Source: Candidatus Hydrogenisulfobacillus filiaventi (GTDB lineage: Bacteria; Bacillota; Sulfobacillia; Sulfobacillales; R501). Taken from it: a DNA stretch of 64,000 nucleotides. The stretch lies in the NCBI GenBank assembly GCA_902809825.1, contig LR778114.1:992001-1056000 (forward strand). The letters are read 5' to 3'. The notes under the pieces are model-generated. The model saw only the letters and a list, made by a program, of their open reading frames with translations, was not told where the DNA came from and did no database searches. Numbering within the stretch: the first letter of the stretch is position 1; the number at the start of each line of letters is the position of its first letter. This document shows, piece by piece, positions 18,255 through 25,584 of the stretch. A program made the position numbers and the translations under genes.

Positions 18255-18281
18255 GGGCCGGGTGGGCATGTCGCCCGGCCC
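18255..18281 (+). other. stem-loop between large subunit and cytochrome b genes
   Basis: GGGCCGGG (18255-18262) pairs perfectly with CCCGGCCC (18274-18281) around an 11-base loop, just after the large-subunit stop. No T-tract follows, and the next gene's AAGGAGGAG starts ten bases on, so it looks like an intra-operon stem-loop for transcript processing or stability, not a full terminator. Confidence 0.5.
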
Positions 18282-18305
18282 ATTTAGCCGAAGGAGGAGC
18301 TGGCC

Positions 18306-19022
18306 ATGAGCAAACAGACGACACCCCGTGAGGAGTTTTCTGTTACGGTGCGGTGGATGCACTGGATCCGTTTTGCGCTCATCATGTGGTTAATCGCCAC
18401 GGGATTCGAAATTGCCAATCCGTACCTGGGTACTAACCCGAACGTGACCGCCTTCCAGAACTTTACCGTCGAACTTGTCCGCGGTAGCCACGAGCTGGCC
18501 GGCCTGGTCCTTATTGCGGCGCTGTTGATTCGGGTATACACTATGATCCTTAATCGCGAATGGCGGGACGGTAAAGTAGCGTTATCCTGGAAAAGATGGC
18601 GCTCGCAACTGGCCTACTATCTGCTACTCGGACCGGCTTACCGGCATGGGGAGTCAAGGTATGGACCGCTGCAGTTCGTGACGTACATGATTTTTTACGT
18701 AATGCTGGTACTCATCAGCGTAACCGGGTTGCTCTTGTTCGGTGCCAATTATAAGGCAGGAGGAATAGGATATTTCTCCTATCACGATCTTGGATTTCTC
18801 TACCCCGTTTTTGGTGGGTTAGCGGGAGCGCGGATCTGGCATCATTGGTTGGCCTGGGGCATCATTGTCTTTGTGGCCGTGCACGTTTACATGGCGTTTT
18901 GGAACTCCATAGAGAACAAGGATGGTACCTTGGAGTCTATGGTGGTTGGATACAAGCGCGAGCAAGGGGATGAAACGGATCTCGGGGCATCTGAGGCCAT
19001 CGAACGAGCAAAAGGAGGGTAG
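18306..19022 (+). CDS. hydrogenase cytochrome b subunit (HyaC/HupC-like)
   Basis: This 238-residue integral membrane di-haem cytochrome b would accept electrons from the distal cluster of the small subunit and pass them to quinone. It has four or more hydrophobic segments with candidate haem histidines in VRWMHWIRFAL, GSHELAGLVL, ARIWHHWLAWG and FVAVHVYMAFWN. The MHW and HVYMAF patterns are typical of HyaC/HupC. It follows the large subunit with a strong AAGGAGGAG site. The C-terminal tail is short and acidic. Confidence 0.92.
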   Translation: MSKQTTPREEFSVTVRWMHWIRFALIMWLIATGFEIANPYLGTNPNVTAFQNFTVELVRGSHELAGLVLIAALLIRVYTMILNREWRDGKVALSWKRWRSQLAYYLLLGPAYRHGESRYGPLQFVTYMIFYVMLVLISVTGLLLFGANYKAGGIGYFSYHDLGFLYPVFGGLAGARIWHHWLAWGIIVFVAVHVYMAFWNSIENKDGTLESMVVGYKREQGDETDLGASEAIERAKGG

Positions 19023-19025
19023 GCC

Positions 19026-19598
19026 GTGCACAGTGAGGAGGCTCTTCCTCGCCGCAATGTGCTTGTCATCGGCTTAGGTAATATTCTCCTGCGGGACGAA
19101 GGGATTGGAGTTCATCTTCTCTATCATTTGCGGCGCAAGTACTCGTTTCAGCCAGCAATTGCCGTTGCCGACGGCGGCACGCTGGGATGGCAATTGATGG
19201 ATGTTCTGGCTGCGTTTGATCACATTGTTATTATCGATGCGATTAACGCGGCAGCGAAGCCTGGTACGATTGTGCGATTCAAGCTCGAGGATCTTCATAA
19301 ATGGGTTGTGAAGGCCAGCGGTTCGTCTCACGAGGTCGAAATTCTGGAGGTTATGGCGGCGCTACAACTTGTCGGTGAGGCCCCGGACGCGGTCGTTATC
19401 GGCATTGTACCCGAAGACGTTAATGGGCTTGGGGTGTATCTGTCCGATACCGTTCTTGCTCGGGTATCTGCGCTGGAGGACGTAGTGTTACATGAGTTGC
19501 GGGGGTTTGGTGTGGTGCCCAGCGTGCAGGAGGACGTGGCGTTTGATGTGGACCCGGATAGGCTCGTTCACGATACCGCGTGGCCGTATCCGGAATGA
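19026..19598 (+). CDS. hydrogenase maturation protease (HyaD/HybD family)
   Basis: This endopeptidase removes the C-terminal peptide of the large subunit after nickel insertion. The 190 residues begin NVLVIGLGNILLRDEGIGVHL. The nickel-sensing ligands of the family are E25 (RDEG), D71 (IIDAIN) and H102 (SSHEVEIL), all present. It starts at GTG 19026 behind AAGGAGGG, three bases after the cytochrome b stop. It presumably acts on the 16-residue tail of the large subunit encoded just upstream. Confidence 0.94.
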   Translation: MHSEEALPRRNVLVIGLGNILLRDEGIGVHLLYHLRRKYSFQPAIAVADGGTLGWQLMDVLAAFDHIVIIDAINAAAKPGTIVRFKLEDLHKWVVKASGSSHEVEILEVMAALQLVGEAPDAVVIGIVPEDVNGLGVYLSDTVLARVSALEDVVLHELRGFGVVPSVQEDVAFDVDPDRLVHDTAWPYPE

Positions 19599-19612
19599 AG
19601 GAGGTTGAGCTA

Positions 19613-19861
19613 ATGTGTCTTGCACTTCCCTACCGGGTGGTTGAGGTCATCGATTCAGAGTCCTGCATTGTCGAGGGTGGGGGAAGGCGACGGCATGTCT
19701 TTTATGATGAAATCCCTGATCTAACTGTGGGTGACTACGTTGTAGTTGAGGCCAATATCGTTCTAGACCGCGTTCCCGAGAGTGAGGCCCAACGGATAAT
19801 CGCTGCTACCGTTGAATACGTATTCGGCGCTCCGGGCGCTGAACGGGAAACAGAGTCATGA
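19613..19861 (+). CDS. HypC/HupF-family chaperone (copy 2)
   Basis: This 82-residue protein starts MCLALPYRVVEVI with the diagnostic Cys2, followed by RHVFYDEIPDLTVGDYVVVEANIVL, the HypC core with a shortened C-terminus. ATG 19613 follows GGAGG and overlaps nothing upstream. Lying inside the structural operon, it resembles HybG or HupF, which are paralogues specialised for one large subunit; that specialisation is inferred. It differs considerably from copy 1 (YRVVEVID against GKIVEIVD). Confidence 0.9.
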   Translation: MCLALPYRVVEVIDSESCIVEGGGRRRHVFYDEIPDLTVGDYVVVEANIVLDRVPESEAQRIIAATVEYVFGAPGAERETES

Positions 19862-19862
19862 C

Positions 19863-20438
19863 ATGAGCGGGGTTCGGATTGATCGGCGCGATTTTCTGCG
19901 CCTGGCATGGCACCGGGGCCGAACGATAATGGCCGGGCTGGGCCGGGTGCCGCCCGTTGGCGCCAGTCCTCCAGTCCGGCCAAGGTTGCGGCCCCCTGGT
20001 GCTGTGCAAGAGGGTGTGTTTGAGAAGCTTTGCACCGGGTGCGGAAGCTGTGTGGAAGCGTGCGGGGTCGGTGCGATTCGGGTCGATCCCGACGGGCGTC
20101 CTATCGTCGAGCCTGCCGTGCAGGCATGTGTATTGTGCGTTGATATTCCCTGTTCGAGGGCTTGCGCGACGGGTGCGCTGAAACCCGTCGTTGAGGCCTG
20201 GCAAGTTAAGATCGGCACCGCTCGCGTGGCCATCGATCGCTGTGTCCACTTACACGCCGAGGATGGATGCGGGCGATGTGTTCAGGCGTGTCCGCTTGGC
20301 GCCCGCGCCATTCGACTGTACCCGGACGCCCCAGCACCTGATATCTCGGCGCTAGTGTGCACGGGGTGCGGGCTTTGTGCGGCCGCGTGCCCTACAGAGC
20401 CACCGGCTATTGACATCAACGGTGACTTCCTTTGGTGA
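19863..20438 (+). CDS. Tat-type multi-cluster ferredoxin (NapG/NapH-neighbour or HybA-like)
   Basis: This 191-residue protein has an N-terminal twin-arginine sequence IDRRDFLRLAW, though the following stretch is less hydrophobic than a standard signal. Cysteine groups are CTGCGSCVEAC, CVLCVDIPCSRAC, CVHLHAEDGCGRCVQAC and CTGCGLCAAAC, predicting four [4Fe-4S] clusters. The pattern resembles periplasmic NapG/MauM-type ferredoxins. The start ATG follows the HypC2 stop by one base. It could be an extra electron relay between the hydrogenase and an acceptor such as the sulfur reductase; this is inference. Confidence 0.8.
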   Translation: MSGVRIDRRDFLRLAWHRGRTIMAGLGRVPPVGASPPVRPRLRPPGAVQEGVFEKLCTGCGSCVEACGVGAIRVDPDGRPIVEPAVQACVLCVDIPCSRACATGALKPVVEAWQVKIGTARVAIDRCVHLHAEDGCGRCVQACPLGARAIRLYPDAPAPDISALVCTGCGLCAAACPTEPPAIDINGDFLW

Positions 20439-20463
20439 AACTAACCGTGGGGGTGGCAGTGAC

Positions 20464-21264
20464 GTGAGCATGGCCATGGAAGAGACCCGGGCTCATTTGG
20501 AGGAGCAGGTGGCGTCTGCGCGCGTGCGCGTGGGGCTTGAAGTGGAATGGCGAGTGCCGGGGTTTGCGTGGACTGCCGACCAGTTGACCCGGTTGTATGA
20601 GGACCGGCACACCTTTGATGAGGAGGTGCGGGAGGCCCTCGAGGTATTGTACAGATATGATGTTCCTTTGCGCCGTTATGAAGAGGAGCTTGTGCAAGGC
20701 GGTTTAGATCCGCTTCAGAACTATCTCGAGTTTCAGGCTGCTCTCACTGCCTTTGAGGACGCATTTTGGAAAGCTCAGGTTCTAGATTTTTCGGACTCCA
20801 ATTCTGGCGGTAATCCCGATGAAACCCTGGCCAATTGGTGGAAAGCGCGAAGGAGTGGTGCTAGAGGTCCTTTGACCCGTACCCTGGTTACTCAACGAAG
20901 CGCCACTGAAGTTGCAGCACATGTTCAGCAAATTGCGCTAGGAAACGATCTTACCTACGAAGGGGTTAAGACGGTCCCCCTTGGTGGGGGTGACGATCAA
21001 AACCCCGCCAAGGCGCTAGTGCTCGCCCTTCAGCCTCGGCGGCATGTGGAGACGTTAATTCCCGTCAACCCCGCAATTATCGGGATGCTTCCCTACCGTA
21101 TAGTATTTCGGCCGGTCGGCAAGCACCGTATAGAGGTCATTGTGCCATCCATTTTGGGTCAGCTGCTGTGGGAGTCCGAATACCCCGTGGAAGTGTTGAA
21201 AGCGTTGGCGTGGTTTGATGTAATTGAGGAAATGTTGCTGACGTGCGTCGATTGGCTCAGGTAG
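20464..21264 (+). CDS. hydrogenase-operon protein of unknown function
   Basis: I do not recognise this protein of about 266 residues. It is soluble, without signal peptide or cysteine motifs, and acidic and helical in its first half (EEVREALEVLYRYDVPLRRYEEELVQ), with a more beta-rich C-terminal half (RHVETLIPVNPAIIGMLPYRIVFRPV). GTG 20464 has a GGGGGTGG site upstream; ATG 20470 and 20476 are alternatives. It lies between the ferredoxin and hypA genes in a tight operon, so a role in assembly of this particular hydrogenase is likely. It is not an obvious HupH, HoxQ or HyaE homologue. Confidence 0.8.
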   Translation: MSMAMEETRAHLEEQVASARVRVGLEVEWRVPGFAWTADQLTRLYEDRHTFDEEVREALEVLYRYDVPLRRYEEELVQGGLDPLQNYLEFQAALTAFEDAFWKAQVLDFSDSNSGGNPDETLANWWKARRSGARGPLTRTLVTQRSATEVAAHVQQIALGNDLTYEGVKTVPLGGGDDQNPAKALVLALQPRRHVETLIPVNPAIIGMLPYRIVFRPVGKHRIEVIVPSILGQLLWESEYPVEVLKALAWFDVIEEMLLTCVDWLR

Positions 21265-21280
21265 AAGAAGGGTCGTTGAC

Positions 21281-21652
21281 ATGCACGAAATGGGTCTAAT
21301 GGCTGGCGTTCTCGAGGTTGTTCACGAATCCGCCGTGGAGAACCATATTAAGGATGTTACCGTGGTGCGGCTGCGCGTCGGAAAACTGAACGGAGCCCTT
21401 CCGGACGCGTTGGAGTTTGCCTTTGAGGCACTCCGGGCCGATTGGCAGGAAATTAAGCAGGCCGAACTGGTCATCGAGTCGGTGCCCGGTCGGATGGTGT
21501 GCCTTGAATGCGGGCTAGACCAGGAAGTCAGTGAATTCGGCGTGGAATGCGTGTCTTGCGGATCCTGGGTGACGGAGGTGAGATCGGGTACCGAGTTTGA
21601 AATCGTAGGCTATGAGGGCTTTCCCAGCGAGGAACGGGGGCAAGCGAGTTGA
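21281..21652 (+). CDS. hypA: hydrogenase nickel insertion protein HypA
   Basis: HypA delivers nickel with HypB to the large subunit. The 123 residues start MHEMGLMAGV with the nickel-binding MHE N-terminus, and the structural zinc site is C74-x2-C77 and C90-x2-C93. An extra 20-residue tail follows the usual end. The stop overlaps the hypB start (AGTTGA), so the two are coupled. Confidence 0.96.
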   Translation: MHEMGLMAGVLEVVHESAVENHIKDVTVVRLRVGKLNGALPDALEFAFEALRADWQEIKQAELVIESVPGRMVCLECGLDQEVSEFGVECVSCGSWVTEVRSGTEFEIVGYEGFPSEERGQAS

Positions 21653-22314
21653 ACGGGCGATCAGCAATAGACGTGCAGCTTCACGTCTCCGCTCTTGGCA
21701 AGAACGATAAAATCGCTGCCGAAAACCGTGAATTATGTGAGCGTGCCGGGGTGCACATGATTAATGTGCTTGGTTCGCCTGGCGCTGGCAAGACGACCTT
21801 ACTTGAGCTTGTATTAGGCGAGCTTGCCCGCGAATTTGCGGTTGGGGTTATTGAGGGCGATCTGGCTACGACGCGTGACGCCGAGCGAATCGCGGGAACC
21901 GGCGTCCCCGTAATACAACTTAATACCGACGGGCTTTGCCACCTCGACGCCAGGATGGTGCAGCGTGCCCTTAAAAGTCTCCCACTCGGGTCGCTCGACT
22001 TTGTTATAGTTGAGAATGTTGGTAATCTCGTGTGCCCCGCCGATTTTAGCCTCGGCGAACACCGTAGGCTGGGCGTGTTAAGTACCACCGAGGGCGGAGA
22101 CAAGATTGTAAAGTACGCCAAATTGTTTCGGATTCTTGACGCCCTGGTGGTTAGTAAAACAGATTTGTTGCCATTCACGGACTTTGACGTGCAGGCAGCG
22201 GCCGAGGACTTTGCGCGTTTGTGTCCCTCCGGCGAGGTGTTCCCGGTGTCCGCCAGGAAAGGCGAGGGCATCGATGCGGTGGTGAAATGGATATCCGCGC
22301 CTGCGTTGGTCTGA
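21649..22314 (+). CDS. hypB: hydrogenase nickel incorporation GTPase HypB
   Basis: This SIMIBI-class GTPase acts with HypA in nickel insertion. The 221 residues have the P-loop GSPGAGKTT (42-50), IEGDLATTRDAERI, C97-H98 of the metal-binding dimer site (GLCHLDARMV), IVENVGNLVCPADF, and the guanine-specificity motif SKTD. It starts at TTG 21649 overlapping the hypA stop. The protein lacks the N-terminal histidine-rich nickel store found in many HypB proteins; the next gene encodes a separate His-rich protein. Confidence 0.95.
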   Translation: MNGRSAIDVQLHVSALGKNDKIAAENRELCERAGVHMINVLGSPGAGKTTLLELVLGELAREFAVGVIEGDLATTRDAERIAGTGVPVIQLNTDGLCHLDARMVQRALKSLPLGSLDFVIVENVGNLVCPADFSLGEHRRLGVLSTTEGGDKIVKYAKLFRILDALVVSKTDLLPFTDFDVQAAAEDFARLCPSGEVFPVSARKGEGIDAVVKWISAPALV

Positions 22315-22365
22315 AGCGACTACCGTCCGGCGACGGTGCAACTTACTAAAAGGGAGTGGATCGGA

Positions 22366-22764
22366 GTGTGTCAGCTAGGTCCCAACTATCAGGACTGGGC
22401 CAGGGCAGTTCGGGGGTGCAGTCATGAACTTATTACCGCGGATCACAACCTAAGTAGCTGGCTTGGCGCCATGGCGCGTGGCGGCGCGTCCGAAGCGGTT
22501 CTCGACCAGATCGAGAGTGTGTCGAGTCAGGTTCGCGCCGCAGCCGCGGCGCTGCAGGTTCTCGCAGCCCAGCTAGAGGGGGAGGAAGAAACCCGGACGC
22601 AGTTCCGGCTGACTACGTTTAACGCGTCTGCTGACGATGGTTCGCACCATTCGCACGCGCCGGTGGTGGAACACTCCCACTCGCACTCGCATGGCGGGAT
22701 GGTGCATAGCCATTCGCATGGGTCTCTCGACGGGCCGGCCGGTGGCGGGAACGGTTCGGTTTAA
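22366..22764 (+). CDS. histidine-rich protein, candidate nickel store or metallochaperone
   Basis: The first 85 residues form an unrecognised, probably helical domain (ELITADHNLSSWLGAMARG, ESVSSQVRAAAAALQVLAAQ). The C-terminus contains ten histidines within about 26 residues, largely as HSH repeats, after residue 95. GTG 22366 follows AAAAGGGAG; GTG 22336 is an alternative start. Placed immediately after a hypB that lacks its own His-rich segment, it probably binds nickel for hydrogenase maturation. The function is inferred from composition and place only. Confidence 0.75.
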   Translation: MCQLGPNYQDWARAVRGCSHELITADHNLSSWLGAMARGGASEAVLDQIESVSSQVRAAAAALQVLAAQLEGEEETRTQFRLTTFNASADDGSHHSHAPVVEHSHSHSHGGMVHSHSHGSLDGPAGGGNGSV

Positions 22765-23110
22765 GTCTAAGGGGGGAGTTGAAATAAAAACGGCCGGGTG
22801 CGACGATGCCAAGGCGGCCCGGGGAGCGCGCATCAGAAACTACGGGGTATTTGCAGGGGAAAACGGGCCGCATGTCGAGAAGGCGCTGTAAGTGGTGTAA
22901 CGCGCTGCCGGGCGGCTGTGGCCGGCGCCGCAGGCGCCCGGACGCAAGCGGGGTATCGGGCTAAGAGCCAGCGGGCTGGTAAGGAGCGATAGACGCCGGC
23001 AACCCGCCAGGGCCCGTACAGCCATAGCGTGGTGGCCGGGTCGGGCACGGCGCATGGACCAAGATAGCTGGCAGCTGGTCGCTGATAGCCGGGATACAAA
23101 GGAGGGTGCG
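22765..23110. other. gap without a recognised gene
   Basis: About 350 bases of moderately high G+C, with no convincing gene and no clear terminator. The next gene starts behind GGAGGG at its downstream edge. Confidence 0.45.
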
Positions 23111-23878
23111 ATGCACATCAGCCAGGAGTTGGCTCAGCAAGGTCTTCTGCGGTTTGGCCGATACGCCTTTCCTCCCAATCGGCTCGGCTACTGCGGCCCG
23201 GACGACCATCGGGGGCTATTCCAGCACGTGGTGGCACAAAAGGCCGACGGTGGCCTATTGGAGTTAGCGAAAAATTTCGAAGGCGCCTATCCGTATTTGC
23301 GTTTTATTGCCGAAAGCAACGGTATTAAAGATCCGTTTGATGAACGTGTTGTCGAGGCGTACTGGGTTGGAAATGCGCTGCTCGATGCGATCCTGCCGGA
23401 GCAGTTTGCTCGGTTTGTTGATGATACCTTCAAGGTGATGCTAGGAAGTGAACGGTTAGCGCAATTGAAAGCGAAGCTTCACAAAGGAGGGCGCCCGCAT
23501 CACAATTTTCACGTTTTTAATATCTTTCTCTTGACCCAAAAGGCTAAAGCGGGCTCGTCTCCTGCCAGCAGCCGAGCGCTCGCGGCTATGGATGGCTGCC
23601 GGATTAGCTGGGGGCAAGTAGTCGGTGTCGTAGGGTCCGAGTTAATCGTCAACAGTCCTCGCGTTAAGGTCGCCGACAACCGGCTCGTGCTGGGCGCGCC
23701 AGAACCGATTCAGGTGCAATGGAAGTGGGAACAAAACGGTTGGCTCCAATCCATTGCCCCTGGCAGTATCGTGTCTTTACACTGGGATTGGGTGTGTGAG
23801 GTGCTGGACCCAAAGAGATTGGAAAGGCTGAAGGCATTTACCAGTCGGTTTTTGGCGCTTGCCAATGACATGATATAG
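23111..23878 (+). CDS. DUF6390-like hydrogenase-associated protein
   Basis: This 255-residue soluble protein begins near LLRFGRYAFPPNRLGYCGPDDHRGLFQHV; the pattern RYAFPPNxLGYCGPxD matches what I remember of the DUF6390 family, which occurs beside [NiFe]-hydrogenase genes. Other stretches are RVVEAYWVGNALLD and RPHHNFHVFNIFLLT, followed by a beta-rich second half. ATG 23111 follows AAAGGAGGGTGCG. No enzymatic motif is evident. It is likely an assembly or regulatory factor of the hydrogenase. Confidence 0.75.
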   Translation: MHISQELAQQGLLRFGRYAFPPNRLGYCGPDDHRGLFQHVVAQKADGGLLELAKNFEGAYPYLRFIAESNGIKDPFDERVVEAYWVGNALLDAILPEQFARFVDDTFKVMLGSERLAQLKAKLHKGGRPHHNFHVFNIFLLTQKAKAGSSPASSRALAAMDGCRISWGQVVGVVGSELIVNSPRVKVADNRLVLGAPEPIQVQWKWEQNGWLQSIAPGSIVSLHWDWVCEVLDPKRLERLKAFTSRFLALANDMI

Positions 23879-24883
23879 GTGACGGGATGGTACGGGGGCG
23901 AAAACGCACCGATGGACGCTAGAGCGCGTGGATTTGGGGAGTCGTTAATTGGTTACCGATATGCCGCGCTGAACGCTATTATCAGTGGTTTCGCCGTTTT
24001 CATAAATAGTTATGGCGTCAAGCTCTTCGCCGATTCTACCCTCTACACGGCTCTTAAGAATAGCATCGTTGGTATCGTTGTTCTGGGTGTCATGTTACTT
24101 TCTCGCCCTGTACGCCAAGAGGTTATCGGGTTGAAACCGCGGCAGGTGGTTTTGCTTGGGCTTATAGCGGTTTTGGGAGGAAGTCTGGCCTTTGCCCTCG
24201 AATTTCGCGGAATGCAGCTCAGCAACCCTGCTACCGCGGCGGTGATTTACCACACCCAATTCGTGATGGTTGGCCTGCTAGCGGCCCTGTTTTTACGGGA
24301 ACGATTCCCGGCTTCCATGTGGCTTGGCGTTGTAGTGCTGTTTGTAGGTCTGTCAATCGGTATTAAACTAAGTGCCATTCAATGGGGACCTGGAGTTCCC
24401 TACCTGGTTGCCGGCACAATATGTACCGCGGTTACCATGGTTTTGGCCAAGGTCGCATTGCGTACTGTCAGCCTTCGTGTTGTGGTTGGGGCAAAAATGA
24501 TTGTGGGAACCCTTCTGCTATTGCTCTATCTGGCCTTTAGCGGAGGAATTGTGGGAGTGGGGCATCTAGACCTTGTCCAAGGTGAATTCGTGGTGGGGAC
24601 CGGTGTTATTCTGCTGGCCTTCACGTTGACGGAAACGGCCGGGTTGCAGCGTGCCTCCGCGACCGGTGTTGCGGCTATTTCGGCCGCCGCTCCCCTTATC
24701 ACGACCTTGCTGGTGGTCGTGGTTCGGCATGCTCCCTTAACCTCCTGGGATATCGCTAGGTGGGGGCTGGTGTTGGGAGCGGCTTATCTAGTTTATGCAG
24801 TTGGGTGGCGGCAAGAGGCCCGCCAGCAACTTCGAGCTCGACCTGGGTCACTTGGCCTTGGGCGCGGCGCCGGGTTGGAATGA
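23879..24883 (+). CDS. EamA/DMT-family permease
   Basis: This membrane protein of about 334 residues has roughly ten hydrophobic segments with the two-repeat EamA/RhaT drug-metabolite transporter architecture (LNAIISGFAVFINSYGVKL and TGVAAISAAAPLITTLL mark the repeats). GTG 23879 directly follows the stop of the preceding gene; ATG 23912 is an alternative start. It ends the lower-G+C hydrogenase operon. Substrate is unknown; uptake or export of a metal ligand or metabolite for the hydrogenase is only a guess from position. Confidence 0.85.
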   Translation: MTGWYGGENAPMDARARGFGESLIGYRYAALNAIISGFAVFINSYGVKLFADSTLYTALKNSIVGIVVLGVMLLSRPVRQEVIGLKPRQVVLLGLIAVLGGSLAFALEFRGMQLSNPATAAVIYHTQFVMVGLLAALFLRERFPASMWLGVVVLFVGLSIGIKLSAIQWGPGVPYLVAGTICTAVTMVLAKVALRTVSLRVVVGAKMIVGTLLLLLYLAFSGGIVGVGHLDLVQGEFVVGTGVILLAFTLTETAGLQRASATGVAAISAAAPLITTLLVVVVRHAPLTSWDIARWGLVLGAAYLVYAVGWRQEARQQLRARPGSLGLGRGAGLE

Positions 24884-25476
24884 AACCGGAGGCAGCCAGA
24901 CCATGGCTGGCCATGAAAGGCCCGGTGCGCGTCCGGTGCGGGCGGTATGGCGCTAAGCAAGACCCCGCCCTGACTAGAAGCAGATGCGTTGGCGTTATTG
25001 CTACGAACCGGCTGACGGGTTGGCGGTTGTGTCCCGTTTCGTGGGCCCGCGTGCCGCGTTGAATAAGGTATGGACATGGGCGACAGTGTCACGGAGAGGG
25101 CTGCGGTGCGGGTGCCGGTGTCCGGTCGCTCAAGGGGGTGCCGCGCGGCGTCGCCATTCCGTCGCCGTCCCGGCGCGTCCTGACCCGTCCCGCGGGTCAC
25201 GAGGTTGTCCGCCACTGGGCGAGTGTCCAAGTCACTTCAAGGCGCGGCGGGGCAACGCTCGGTCAGTGTGACAAACAATTTCCACGCAACCCTCCTGGCC
25301 ATCTTGGTGGCCCTTCACATGCCCATAAGCGTCTTTACGGACCCGCCCGTACGCGATCCACCCTAAAAACCCCCCGGCCTGGTACTTTTTAGGTGCGAAA
25401 AAGGTGTTCATAAGGCGACGCGCTGGCGCTGTCCGGGTCGCCGGATGGTCCCGGCTGGATAGGAAGCTTAGACCCA
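24884..25476. other. gap at the end of the lower-G+C segment
   Basis: No gene is convincing. Base composition turns high in G+C within this gap. The hypF promoter begins at its end. Confidence 0.5.
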
Positions 25477-25505
25477 TTGACAGCGATTTTCATGCAGGAT
25501 AAATT
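25477..25505 (+). promoter_or_regulatory. predicted sigma-70-type promoter of hypF
   Basis: TTGACA (25477-25482) and TAAATT (25500-25505) are separated by 17 bases, a near-consensus vegetative promoter. The predicted transcript start lies about 70 bases before the hypF ATG. Confidence 0.6.
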
Positions 25506-25584
25506 TCAAACGTCGTTGGTGCGTTACTGCGCAATCCCGTGCGGCCCCGAATTGGCCTATGGGGCCGAGAGGAGGCGGTGCCGC

